Part shown: positions 11,651 to 22,548 of the stretch, one piece after another
How the letters are laid out: the number at the start of each line of letters is the position of its first letter
Position numbering within the stretch: the first letter of the stretch is position 1
NCBI GenBank assembly: GCA_030765065.1
Contig: CM060984.1
Coordinates: forward strand, 84,283,988 to 84,347,987
DNA length: 64,000 nucleotides
Reading direction: 5' to 3'
DNA from: Deroplatys truncata
Lineage: Eukaryota > Arthropoda > Insecta > Mantodea > Mantidae
The notes under the pieces: generated by a model
What the model was told of the DNA's origin: nothing
Databases searched by the model: none
Seen by the model: the letters and a program-made list of their open reading frames with translations, nothing else
Made by a program: the position numbers and the translations under genes

Positions 11651-12330
11651 TTATCTTCCAAAATGCGGTACGAAGACTTTTTAAGAAAATCCCCCTATCC
11701 CCAAATACCTTTTACGTGGAACATTTTTCGTAATTCTTTGTTTTCTAAAAATTCCTCTACCGAATTTGATTAAAATGCCATATATTAAAGACATTTACAT
11801 TAAAAATAAGATGTATATCTTGAATTTTCTGGGTGTAGCCTATGAAGTCTTCTTCACTGAGTAGCAATTTTGTATTTTCTTGTATAAGTGGTAAACGTTA
11901 AGCAATAGACGAAAGCGTTCTATGCAAAAAAAGAAAAGCATACCTTTTTAAAACACAAATTATTCGAAATAATATTTTTTTGCGGCATAAGCCGTTTCTT
12001 AAATAGCTATTATTAGTGGTTAGAATTGTTCATTACTGGCCATTCCTTTGAAGTGCTGTCAACGTTCAGTTGTGTCTCGGGATTGCATGGAAATAGTATG
12101 GAATTTTAAGGCCAGCATATAGCATCAAGTTCTTGAACATTTGACTATCGCTGTTCCCTTTGTATCTATAACGAAATGTTTAATGTAACTATTTCTGCAA
12201 AGGTTTATTTGGATTAAACTGCACTAGGTTGAAAAATAAGCTTTCTAAGAATAGTTTGTATTCCCCACCAATAAATAATAAAGGGTAGAGAAAGTTATAT
12301 GAATGTACCACATCAGCAATTTTTTTTTGC
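11651..12330 (+). repeat. Old ACTTTCTC-family copy, 5' part missing
   Basis: It begins directly after the SINE-like tail at the CTTCCAAAATGCGGTACGAAG block. It runs through the AATTTTCTGGG and TTGACTATCGC blocks and ends GGTAGAGAAAGTTATATG then ACCACATCAG plus T tract. Divergence is much higher than in the young copies. 12331-12458 holds nothing recognisable. Confidence 0.75.
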
Positions 12331-12458
12331 ATAGAGTTGTTTTCGAATTGAGGATTTAGTAATATCTGCAGTATTTCTAATTGTGCCAAAACACCAAGCA
12401 TACCAATGGTTAATGCTAATTGTACTGAATCAATAAAGCTCAAAAGCGTTCTATTTTT

Positions 12459-13368
12459 TACTTTCTCTACTACGTATAGTAAGTAGGGGAAGTATTGTTT
12501 TCCACCCAAAAATTCGATACCGAGATTTCACCGGAAATACATGTTTTGAGACACCCTGAATCCAAAAGAAGCATTTTTGGAAACATGTCCGTATGTGTGT
12601 CTGTGTGTCTGTGTGTCTGTGAACAGCATAACTCAGAAACGAACAGTCGGATAAACACCAAACTTGGTATTTGGGTTCAGTATCTTCCAGAGATGCGACT
12701 CGAAGGTTTTCAAGAAAATCCCCCCACACCAGATTACCGTTTACATGGAAGATTTTTCGGAAATTTTAATTTTCTCAAAAATGGCTCTAACGGTTTTGAT
12801 TAAAATATCATATGTTTAAGATATTTTTATGACAAATAAAATGTATATCTTGAATTTTCTGGGAATGTCTCCAAAAGTATTCTTCATTGTGAACGACTTT
12901 TGCATAACTGGTAAACCATAAGAGATAGACAAAAGTTTACTACACAAAAAATGTAGATCGCGTTAAAATACATAATTTATGTCATACATCTTTTTTATTG
13001 AGTGAACCATTTTCGAGATATTGCTTGTTATTTCCTTAAATTTTTCAATACTTATTTTCTCAAATCGGAATTCGTTCTTCATTTTTTTGTCTTGGATATG
13101 CAAAGAGTATTAATCTGTGGCAAAGGGAATGGTGCTGCAACTAGCAACTAGCTATTAAGAGATATGTATGTGCTTAAAGGCTACTGTATTTCCAAATTGT
13201 CCTTCTAAATATAAATTCCCCTTACATATACAAGAAAATTAGCAATAAGATACAGTATGCAAATGTTTATCTCGATTAACATGAAGTAGATGGAGAATAA
13301 GCGTTTGTAGACATAGTTTGTACAAGAATAGAGAAAGTCATGTGAGTGTAACACATCAGATTTTTTTT
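12459..13368 (+). mobile_element. ACTTTCTC-family element, L type
   Basis: A complete, uninterrupted copy of about 910 bp, running from ACTTTCTCTACTACG after six Ts to CACATCAGA plus T tract. It shows the internal TCTG/TG microsatellite and the L-type tail. It serves well as the empty-site reference for the nested insertions. Confidence 0.93.
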
Positions 13369-14551
13369 AAACAACTCCGGAGGATGGTGAAACTGATCGA
13401 TCTTATGGTTGGCCGTAGCTTTGCATAAAAGATAGATTTAAATTAACACTTTCATGTGTTGCAATGCATTATTTTAATTGTAATATAACCTTATTACATG
13501 TCACTTGGGTTTACCCTTCTTAAAAGCCTAGTGAGATAGCTACAGCTAAGTTATTTCCCTTCGTAAGCAACTATTCAACGAGCAATTGTGTTGCAAAATT
13601 GAAGGTACTTAAAATTCCGTGTAAAGGGAAACCACAGACAAACTTCTTACGTTGGTAGCTTGCACAAGCGATATAAAAATGAGATTATCTGATATTCCGA
13701 AGATCATGATGTAAGATAGCACTGAAGGAAACATTAAAGATTCCAGGGTAAAAATGGAAGTTTCACTTGAAGACATCCGGGCTTGAAACGCTTTTCTCAC
13801 TTGGGTACACATGAAACTTCAGTAATTATATGACAGAACATTTAAAAGTACACGAAGAGGCGTAACAAAAAAACTACCACTTCCGTCAGATGAATTAATG
13901 CGTACTTGTTCAAGTGCGTTGTACATGTACGCTTTAATGTCGATCCGCTCCTTAGATACGAGAAATATTCCAAAAATATCATGGGAGCCTAATGAGACAC
14001 CCTTCACTTCCGGCGAACATCTTCTGATAAAAATGTAAATTGCTTGACAAAATAGAGCTCAGTGGGAAACTATATTTTGGGGTGGGATCGCAAGGAAACA
14101 TGCTAGAGCATGCAGTTTGCGTAATATAAATGACCAGTTATTGCCGAAATACAAGTCAAATTAGTATTTCACTACCACATCGTTACAACTAAATTTTGAG
14201 AGTGATTTTGGAGAAATAGCTGATATTAACTGTTATGATGCGCTACCATGTAGCCAAAATATATGACCTTTTTTAACTTGTTTACTAAATGTTCTTTATG
14301 ACAATGGCTTGTCGGTCTGTTAAGGAGCCGAAAAGTAATACTTGAGTGGCCTAGACTACTAAAGTCGTCATAGCGGTATTTTAAACAAAATCAAATCAAC
14401 GCCGTCTGAATCCATATTCGTACGTAGCCTACGACGGCAATGATAACACCATAGCAACTTTACCAGGGTTTAATACAGGGTACTTGATTATGAACAACAA
14501 ACATAAGTGAACATTGTTATATTATGTATATCTGAAACACTTCACAAAAAC
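13369..14551. other. Unassigned unique-looking stretch
   Basis: The minus strand has two adjacent open frames in different phases (13819-14007, 62 codons; 13609-13812, 67 codons). Neither contains a motif I recognise. A decayed exon cannot be excluded, but splice signals are not convincing. Confidence 0.4.
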
Positions 14552-15447
14552 AAAAAATCTGATGTGTTACACTCTCATGACTTTCTCTACTCTTGTACAA
14601 ACTATTTTACAAACGCTTATCCTCCATCTACTTCATGTTAATCGAGATAAACATTTGCAGAGTCTATCTTATTGCTAATTTTCTTGTAGATGTAAGGGGA
14701 ATATATATTTACAAGGGCAATATAGAAATACAGTAGCCTTTAAGCACATACATATCTCTTAATAGCTGGTTGCTAGGTGCAGCACCATTCCTTTGCCACA
14801 GATTAATACTCTTTACATATCCAAGACAAAAAATGAATAACGAATTCCCATTTGAGAGAATAAGTATTGAAAAATATAAGGGAATAACAAGCAATATCTT
14901 GAAAATGGTTCACTCAACAAAAAAAATGTGTATGGCATAAATTGTGTATTTTAACGCGGTCTACATTTTTTGTGTAGTAAAATTTTGTCTATCTCTTATA
15001 GTTTACCAGTTATGCAAAAGTCATTCACAATGAAGAATACTTTTGGTGACATTCCCAGAAAATTCAAGATATACATTTTGTTTGTCATGAAAATATCTTA
15101 AACATATGATATTTTAATCAAAATCGTTAAGAGCCATTTCGAGAAAATTAAAATTTTCGAAAAATGTTCCATGTAAAGGGTACTCTGTGGTGGGGAATTT
15201 TGTTGAAAACCTTCGTGTCGCATCTCTGGAAGATACTGAACCTAAATACCAAGTTTGGTGTATATCCGACTGTTCATTTCTGAGTTATGCTGTTCACAGA
15301 CACACACACACACACGGACATGTTTCCAAAAAAAATTTGGGATTCAGGGGTCTCAAAACATGTATTTCCAGTGAAATCTCGGTATCGAATTTTAGGGTGG
15401 AATACAATACTTCCCCTACTTACTATACGTAGTAGAGAAAGTAAAAA
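14552..15447 (-). mobile_element. ACTTTCTC-family element, L type
   Basis: A complete minus-strand copy. On the plus strand it reads AATCTGATGTGTTACAC at the left and CTATACGTAGTAGAGAAAGT at the right. The L-type tail and a short CA-rich microsatellite are present. It is slightly more diverged than the other L copies. Confidence 0.92.
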
Positions 15448-15599
15448 TTTATTTCGCAACATGGAAATTAAAATTTCAGTTGTTAGCAAATCTGAAACTA
15501 TTTTCCGAAAACAAAATCCACCACGTTCTTCGGACATTTGCTGTGACTACAGATACCTACACGTGTCGCAGGTATGATGCCACGCCCTGAAATACCCTC

Positions 15600-15804
15600 G
15601 ATGGAGGGTACTTCTCCCAAATTCAGTTTTGAATCTTTCTTTTTCCTTCCTATTCTTTTCTTTCTTCTTTCTTTCCGTTGATCGTTCAACGTGCCCTTCA
15701 GCAATAGAATCCTGCCAGGGTCGTCCACGTTGAATGAGGTTTTTACCAGGTTTTCCTCCATCCTCATAAATGGCAAATACCGGAGGTACCCTAAGCTTAG
15801 GCCT
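15600..15804 (-). repeat. Dispersed repeat Y, host of a SINE
   Basis: The flanks of the SINE at 15816 (15710-15804 and 16122-16155) match 34335-34485: ATCCTGC, CTCATAAATGG.AAAT, AGGTACC and TATCATTTAATT-type blocks. The part at 15625-15735 also resembles 32490-32590. The minus strand has scattered open frames that look like a decayed coding element, which I cannot name. Confidence 0.5.
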
Positions 15805-15815
15805 GGAACATTTCA

Positions 15816-16110
15816 GTCGTCCTCCGTGGACTGGTGGTACCGTGCTAGCCTCTAGTTCCCAAGGTCGCGGGTTCAAACCCGGCGGAGGGCGATGGATTTT
15901 TTCGGGCGTAAAAATCGTTAGCACGGCTTCCTTCGGAAGGGAAGTAAAGCCGGTGGTCCCGTGTCGTAGATTTACGGCACGTAAAAGAACCTCAAGCCTG
16001 ATAAAGAGGCCTCTGAGCAAAATTACAGGTGTTTCACGCCCAATATAGAATAGGACGCTAAGAACCATAGTAGTTAAAGAGCGTCCATAAATAAAACTCA
16101 ATTTTTTTTT
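15816..16110 (+). mobile_element. tRNA-derived SINE family 1, full length
   Basis: It begins GTCGTCCTCCGTGG and has box B GGTCGCGGGTTCAAACCC, the same body as the 7997 copy (CTTCCTTCGGAAGG, GTGTCGTAGATTTACGG) and the tail ATAAATAAAACTCAATTT followed by Ts. Target duplications GGAACATTTCA (15805-15815) and GGAACGTTTCA (16111-16121) differ at one base. The related repeat at 34335-34485 shows the uninterrupted site. Confidence 0.92.
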
Positions 16111-16159
16111 GGAACGTTTCATTCGTAATTTCCTTTCCCAATTATCATTTAATTCAGGT

Positions 16160-16519
16160 GTCACCACGTGTAATGTCTGCAGTAAGAAGGGGTGTTAAAC
16201 ACTACCTACAAAAAAGTTTCAGATACTTTGCTATTAATTGGAGCAAAGTAAGATCTTGTGGGACAAATCCAGAGAATCAACAGAATCTCGTTCCACTACG
16301 ACGCAAAATCTTTGTATCAGAAAGTGTAATGGTTAAAGGTTACCGTTATCTTAAATATCTAGAATTCTTCTCTTCTACGAGCTCCAAATTACCAAACGTT
16401 AGAGCTACTTTCATCATGAGGTAGATGCATTGTAAATCTCGCTTATAAACTTATTCGTTTCCTCCATAGAAAAAAACCCAAATTCATTTTTGTTTCGTGT
16501 CCTTGCGAATTGGTTTCAG
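16160..16519. other. Unassigned stretch
   Basis: An 88-codon plus-strand frame (16158-16424) has no recognisable motif. Nothing else is seen. Confidence 0.4.
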
Positions 16520-16790
16520 AAAAGCGATTAACTCTTTTATTTACTGTTTAGTTTGTTTTGTTAGTAACTTGTTACTACAAGACGTAGAGTAAGAAATGTA
16601 ATGAACATTGACAGTCATTTGTTTCCTGAATTTAGAATATCTAACGTATAACTTTAAATTACTCATAATTTAGAGTGTTTCTACTAAAAACTATTATATG
16701 CACTACGTATGCAAAAGCTTTAGTGGACTCTTCCCGTGTTTTAGACTCGGCTTATGCCTCGTCCGGAAACAGTGAAATGCTGGAGGATTC
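16520..16790 (-). repeat. Dispersed repeat X, copy 2
   Basis: Inverted counterpart of 8870-9145, sharing the GTTTCCGGACGAGGCATAAG-like block, GAGTCCACTAAAG and AGTAAATAAAAG. Both copies lack visible TIRs or a tail, so the class stays open. Confidence 0.6.
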
Positions 16791-16954
16791 AGCACTGCAG
16801 TCTATTCCGCCTATTTGATCTCCAGGAGGGGAATGGGGTGAAGAAGCAGAGAGGGCGGTAGTGGGACCATGCAGAAGGAGACCCTAACATTTCCAGATTA
16901 TGTAACTTCTCAACGCCAATTTTATCCGCAAGCAAAGGGTTCCCCTAAGCCAAA

Positions 16955-17440
16955 AGAACGGGTAGGCCTACGCGGTAGAGTCTGAGACTCTCACTTGTGA
17001 GACCCCGGGTTAGATTCCCTGACCTTGGTTTTTGTCATGGTTTTCCCACTTTTCTTGTCCATCATACCTCTGATCTTATAGGGCTGCTGGGCAAATCGAG
17101 ATGGACGGTGGTGAGCGGCGTATGCACTTTGAGGAGAGAACTTTTCTACCTGACATTGAACCTTCTGTCCTTGCGGTTAGGGCATGCTCAGGATGCTCAG
17201 CCTGGAAACGTTAAGTGCCCCACTGCACTGTACCTGCCGGCAAATGCGGCGCCCTTCGTACTCGCTCGCTTCATCCCTTCCTCCCGTATGCTGAAATCCT
17301 CCGCTTCCCGATCCCGATCCCCAAAGCCGTCCCTATCCAGACGGACAGCTTCGAACTGGAAATTCTGTGCCAGACGCCAAGAGAAACTTTTCCTCAGAGC
17401 ACCGCAATACGCCGGGAGGGGGGGGCTTAACTTCGTAAAT
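16955..17440 (+). mobile_element. Probable tRNA-headed SINE, GC-rich
   Basis: The head has a box A-like CGCGGTAGAGTCTGAGAC and a box B-like CCCCGGGTTAGATTCCC at the spacing expected of a tRNA-derived promoter. A GC-rich body of about 400 bp follows, ending in a G run. Composition contrasts sharply with the AT-rich surroundings. No target duplication was found, so the ends are approximate. A 178-codon frame crossing it is most likely incidental. Confidence 0.5.
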
Positions 17441-17954
17441 AAACTGACTGTTCAAAAACAATTAAATAAAATAAAAATTAAAATTATGGTCCATTTATAC
17501 AGCTCCAAAATAAGTCTTCCAATTTTGCACTAACACCGCTCCAGAATTTTCATAACTGGCTCCAAAAATTTATCGTCGAGTGTTGGCGTTATTACAGTAC
17601 GATGCGTTACAAGTACGTAATTGATACGCTACATTTCCGCTTTCTTCCAAAAAGTCTTTCGGCAAATCAGATTTAATTATGCTATTAGGCTCTTGCGATA
17701 CACATGCGAAAGATACATAATCCAAGATGCCATTTTCGAACATATCATCTTTAACGTTTAGGAAACTGATGCTACGACGACCAAGGTGATGCTAGTCGTT
17801 GTGAATACACTTGATGTGATTTTAAACAGTGACTTAGAACCTGGTATTTTTGGAACTGGAACGGTCGAATCTGTTACTCAACAATAACTAATTTTCTCAC
17901 CTTACAAAAAAGTGTGCTAATAACTCATTGTATAAATAATACAAGTATACAGTT
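17441..17954. other. Unassigned AT-rich stretch
   Basis: Nothing recognisable beyond A-rich sequence directly after the GC-rich segment, which could be its tail. Confidence 0.4.
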
Positions 17955-18540
17955 TGAATTTCTCAATACTTATGTCCTTTATAATATGCTGTAACTATTC
18001 AGGTGTTTTTCACGATACAATGAAATTTCGAAGGCCAGCATTTAGCAATCCATTTTAAACATTTGACTGTGTTTCGGTTTGCTGTATACTCTTAAATGCG
18101 AGACCTGATTTTGAAGTAAGTATCAATGGTTTTTAAAAAAATAGCAGAACATAATTTTATAAATACTTTATTATCATTCATTACCTTACATCTTACACTT
18201 CTTCTCCACATAGTCACCGCCGTTATTCAGGCACTTGTAACGGAAAACCAATTTTTGTATCGTTCACAGCTCCGCCTGGCTCCGAATGATTGGAGGACGT
18301 GATCGCGCATGCTAAAATCGCGACTGCAGCGACAAGGTATTAAAACGGTACTAGTTTAAAAACACTCCTCGTATCTAAAAACAAATTTATGATTAAACTG
18401 TTTCTGCAAATGTTTATCTGGATTAACATTAAGTAGATATTTTATGAGAATAGTTTGTGGAAGTTTATATAAAAATAAACGATAATGGGTAGAGAGAGGC
18501 ATGTGACGATAACGCATCAGGCTATTTTATAGCATCTCGG
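17955..18540 (+). repeat. Old ACTTTCTC-family copy, interrupted
   Basis: The 3' half of an old copy is visible: TTTCTCAATACTTATG, GGCCAGCATTTAGC and CATTTGACTG, then after an insertion at 18125-18378 CTGCAAATGTTTATCTGG, and the end GGTAGAGAGAGGCATGTG plus GCATCAG. The 5' half is missing. Confidence 0.7.
18125..18378 (-). mobile_element. Mariner deletion derivative (MITE-like)
   Basis: On the minus strand it reads a short, clear mariner transposase C-terminus, KCLNNGGDYVEK, followed by KCKM and a stop. Only the last part of the transposase remains. The ends are related inverted repeats (right end, reverse complemented, GAGTGTTTTTAAACTAG; left end TGGTTTTTAAAAAAATAG). It lies within an old ACTTTCTC copy that continues on both sides. 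Confidence 0.75.
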
Positions 18541-18823
18541 GAATGTAACTTGTAAAAAGAATGAAATCCTCCGTCATTGGTACTTCTAAGTCCCCTTGTG
18601 TAACAATTATACCTATTGAGAACCATAGAGATATGACAGGTGGGACATTATTACGGGTGGTGATTTTTCTTAAATCAGGAATTTAGCGTTTCTTAGCATT
18701 TATAAATTTGTAATTTAGCATGTAGAAGAAACACTGAACTGACAAACAGGTAATGTCTTTTGACATTCGTTAATGTAAAATTAAAATCTAATTTATGAAG
18801 ATTTAGTAAATTGCGCGCTTTTT

Positions 18824-19775
18824 TACTTTCTCTATTACGTATAGTAAGTAGGGGAAGTATTGCATTCCACCCAAAAATTCGATACCGAGATTTCACCGGA
18901 AATACATGTTTTGAGACCCCCTGAATCCAAAAAAAGCATTTTTGGAAACATGTCCGTGTGTGTGTCTGTGTATCTGTCTGATGGTGTGTGTGTGTGTGTG
19001 TGTGTGCGTGTGTGTGTGTCTGTCTGCCTGTGAACAGCATAACTCAGAAACGAACAGTCGGATAAACACCCAACTTGGTATTTAGGTTCAGTATCTTCCA
19101 GAAATGCAACACGAAGGTTTTCAAGAATATCCCCCCACCCCAGAGTACCTTTACATGGAACATTTTTCGAAAAATTTAATTTTCTCAAAAATGGCTCTAA
19201 CGATTTTGATTAAAATATGTTTAAGATATTTTCATGACAAATAAAATGTATATCCTGAATTTTCTGGGAATGTCTCCAAAAGTATTCTTCATTGTGAACG
19301 ACTTTTGCATAACTGGTAAACCATAAGAGATAGACAAAATGTTACTACACAAAAAATGTAGATCGCGTTAAAACACACAATTTATGTCATATACATTTGT
19401 TTTGTTGAGTGAACCATTTTCGAGATATCGCTTGTTATTCCTTTAAATTTTCCAATACTTATTTTCTCAAATGGGAATTCGTTACTCATTTTTTTGTCTT
19501 GGATATGCAAAGAGTATTAATCTGTGGCAAAGAGAATGGTGCTGCACCTAGCAACCAGCTATTAAGAGATATGTATGTGCTTAAAGGCTACTGTTTTTCT
19601 ATATTGCCCTTGTAAATATATATTCCCCTTACATCTACAAGAAAATTAGCAATAAGATAGAGTCTGCAAATGTTTATCTCGATTAACATGAAGTAGATGG
19701 AGAATAAGCGTTTGTAAAAATAGTTTGTACAAGAGTAGAGAAAGTCATGTGAGTGTAACATATCAGATTTTTTTT
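18824..19775 (+). mobile_element. ACTTTCTC-family element, L type
   Basis: A complete copy of about 952 bp, the longest here because its microsatellite (about 18955-19030) is expanded and mixed (TGTG, TCTG, TGCG). It starts after six Ts and ends CATATCAGA plus T tract. L-type tail. Confidence 0.93.
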
Positions 19776-20334
19776 AAGTTAATATAGGTTAAGGCAACAC
19801 AGAGAAAACCATAATTGATAGGGGCTAAAGCATAACACTGAAGAAAAGGAGTTATGATGCAAAATCAGAATAATAAACAGACAATACACAAGATTAACTC
19901 AAATAATACAAGCTCATACATCAATAACACCGTTGAATGAAATTATAGAACATATGTTACTCAACATTTTGTTGTCATTCCTGGTCTCCGGTCATTAAAT
20001 TTAATTGTACTTGCTGAAATGCTTTCAGTATGTGCTCTATAGGTTGATTCCAAATACACTGCAGAAGTGGTTAAGCAAAATTTGGGTATTATAGCTTAGC
20101 AGTCAACAGCTTTTGCAAGTAGTCTACATCTTTATTTTTCCTGTGTAGCTTTTATACCAGCCTGGAATGAATTCATATGCTTTAAATAAAATCCATATTA
20201 ATAATTCGAAAAAGTGGGACATTTCTTTTATTTTCACTTAAATCTTCAAATCTATCATCTACACTCGACCATCGGTGACAGGTTTAAACAGTTTACCAAC
20301 TTCTTTGGAGAGAGGAAAAAAATTCATTTTCTTC
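19776..20334. other. Unassigned AT-rich stretch
   Basis: No gene or element recognised. Confidence 0.4.
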
Positions 20335-20530
20335 CATGCAACTGCTCATCCTTATCTTGCACTTAAGCTTTTCACATTCACGTGACTTTCTCTATTCTCT
20401 ATCCCTTATCAATGGGTATACAAATTACTCTTGCGCTTTATTTTCCTATCTACATAATTTTAATCGAGATAAACCTTTTGCCGGAAATATCTGCATTACA
20501 TATTTCGTTATAGGTACAAAGGGAATAATG

Positions 20531-20989
20531 GAAAGGTAGAATCAGATGACTGAAAAATTCAATGCCATAGCCGGGATTTGAACCTCGGATCTCCCGGTCT
20601 CCGTCCGGTTGCTCTAACCACTGAGCTACCATGGCAACATACCGACACGACATTAAATTCTCCAGCTGATTCGCATTTTTCCCGGTAAACCACAAGGAGA
20701 TCTCAAATTATATTGAGATGTCATACCCCAATGGCGACTTACATTCATTGTAAGTACTTTAAGTCCCGGGCTTTATAGTTGCAACCGCTATTAGGTCAAT
20801 TAATGGAATTAATTGTTCTTTCACACAAGCCGTGTGTTGGACAGGGTTGGAAGTCGTTAGAGCAACCGGACGGAGACCGGGAGATCCGTGGTTCAAATCC
20901 CGGCTATGGCATTGAATTTTTCAGTCATCTGATTCTACCTTTCAACCCTGTCCAACACACGGCTTGTGTGAAAGAACAATTAATTCCAT
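20531..20989. mobile_element. Fold-back SINE (family 2) insertion with exact target duplication
   Basis: The 459-bp insertion is bounded by an exact 14-bp duplication CAAAGGGAATAATG at 20517-20530 and 20990-21003. It contains two SINE family 2 copies in opposite orientation. The left one (minus strand, tRNA-like head 20564-20635) is followed by an unrelated middle. The right one (plus strand, head about 20850-20915) is cut within its D arm. The right tail (20943-20989) is a perfect 47-bp inverted repeat of 20803-20849. The whole therefore went in as one unit or was rearranged after insertion. Confidence 0.85.
20564..20635 (-). repeat. tRNA-like head of SINE family 2
   Basis: The 72-nt segment starts GCCATGG and ends CTATGGC, pairing as a 7-bp acceptor stem with one G-U. 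It has a GCTC/GAGC D stem, a CCGG/CCGG anticodon stem and box B GGTTCAAATCC. The T stem pairs poorly and loop position 33 is C rather than U. I therefore call it a SINE promoter, not a functional tRNA gene. Confidence 0.85.
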
Positions 20990-21240
20990 CAAAGGGAATA
21001 ATGATTGTCAAATATTTTAGAACAGGACGCTATATGCTGGCCTTAAAATTCCATACTCTTTCTACGGCATCGCGAGAAATAACTGAAAATCTATAGACTT
21101 TAAATGAATATCTAAGTACTGAACAATTCGAACCATTAATAACGGATACCTTGGAAATGTCTGATGCCACAAAATAGTTATTTGAAGTGAGTTGTGCGTT
21201 TTAAACAGATCTAAATTTTTTGTGCAGTACGTTTTAGCCT

Positions 21241-21687
21241 ATCACTTAAAATACCACATATTAAAGATATTTACATGACAAATAGAATGTATATCTTGAA
21301 TTTTCTGGAAATAGCCAGTTAAGTCCTTTCTATTCGAAACGAAATTTATATAACTTTGCATAACTAGCAAATGTTAAGCCATAAACGAAAATATACTACA
21401 AAAGAAACACATAGGTGGTTTATTTAAACGTTTTTATTTGGGGGAGGGCATCGCCGTTTTCGATATATTCGTTATTAATGGTTAGAATTGTTGAACACCC
21501 TATCATTCTTTCAAAGCCCGGAAGATATTCAGTTGTTCCTCGCGATATCATGGAAATAGTATGGAATACTATATAATGTCCAGTTCTTAAACATTTTGAC
21601 TATCGCTATTCCCCTTTGCATTTATAATGAAATGTGTAGTGTACTTACTTCTGCAAATATTTGTCTCGTTTAAAATGAAACAGATAG
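21241..21687 (+). repeat. Old ACTTTCTC-family fragment
   Basis: It reads plus-strand from the ACATGACAAATAGAATG block through ATCTTGAATTTTCTGG, GTTTTCGATATATTCG and TTGACTATCGC to CTGCAAATATTTGTC. Its missing 3' end coincides with insertion of the young copy at 21688. The two old copies meet head-on at about 21240. Confidence 0.7.
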
Positions 21688-22548
21688 AAAAAAAATCTGA
21701 TGTGTTACACTCACATAACTTTCTCTACTCTTGTACAACCTAACTTTACAAACGCTTATTCTCCATATTCTTCATGTTAATCGAGATATCGAGATGTCAA
21801 TCTTATTGGTAATTTTCTTGTAGATGCAAGGAAAATATGGTAGCTTTTAAGCGATAGTCAAATATTTTAACGCTAGTTGCTATGTGACGCATTCCATTCT
21901 CTTTGCATGTCCAGGACATAAAAAAAATGAATAACGCATTTGAGAAAAAGTATAAGTATTGGAAAATTTAAGGAAATAACAAGCAATATCTCGAAAACTG
22001 TTCACTCAACAAAAGAAATGTATATGACATAAGTTGTGTATTTTAACGCGATCTACATTTTTTGTGTAGTAAAATTTTGTCTATCTCTTATGGTTTACCA
22101 GTTATGCAAAAGTCGTTCACAATGAAGAATACTTTTGGAGACATTCCCAGAAAATTCGAGATATACATTTTATTTGTCATGAAAATATCTTAAACATATG
22201 ATATTTTAATCAAAATCGTTAGAGCCATTTTTGAGAAAATTAAAATTTTCGAAAAATGTTCCATGTAAAGGGTAATCTGGGGTGGGGGGATTTTCTTGAA
22301 AACCTTCGTGTCGCATCTCTGGAAGATACTGAACCTAAATACCAAGTTTGGTGTTTATCCGACTGTTCAATTTTGAGTTATGCTGTTCACAGACACACAG
22401 ACAGACACACACACGGACATGTTTCCAAAAATGCTTTTTTTGGATTCAGGGGGTCTCAAAACGTGTATTTCCGGTGAAATCTCGGTATCGAATTTTTGGG
22501 TGGAATGCAATACTTCCCCTACTTACTATACGTAGTAGAGAAAGTAAA
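21688..22548 (-). mobile_element. ACTTTCTC-family element, S type
   Basis: A complete minus-strand copy of about 860 bp. It has the S-type tail GCGATAGTCAAATATTTTAA and CATTCTCTTTGCATGTCC, and a short CA microsatellite. Ends are AATCTGATGTGTTAC at the left and CGTAGTAGAGAAAGT at the right. Confidence 0.93.

Larger units (their letters stand above)
20335..21240 (-). repeat. Old ACTTTCTC-family copy, interrupted by a SINE complex
   Basis: The minus-strand 3' end (CACATTCACGTGACTTTCTC) is at the left, followed by AATCGAGATAAAC and ATTTCGTTATAGGTACAAAG. It resumes after the insertion with ATTGTCAAATATTTTAG and TATATGCTGGCCTTAAAATT. At about 21240 it meets a plus-strand partial copy tail to tail, so it is truncated. 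Confidence 0.75.

Noticed and set aside
15547-16167. 206-codon minus-strand protein.
   Set aside because: Most of it is the reverse strand of a SINE with clear target duplications, fused by chance to flanking repeat Y.
16997-17533. 178-codon protein gene.
   Set aside because: It begins in a tRNA-like head and spans a GC-rich SINE-like body. It has no motif and its composition explains the long frame.
20564-20635. Functional tRNA gene.
   Set aside because: Poor T stem, C at loop position 33, and the same head followed by a fixed body with target duplications at 24510 show a SINE promoter.
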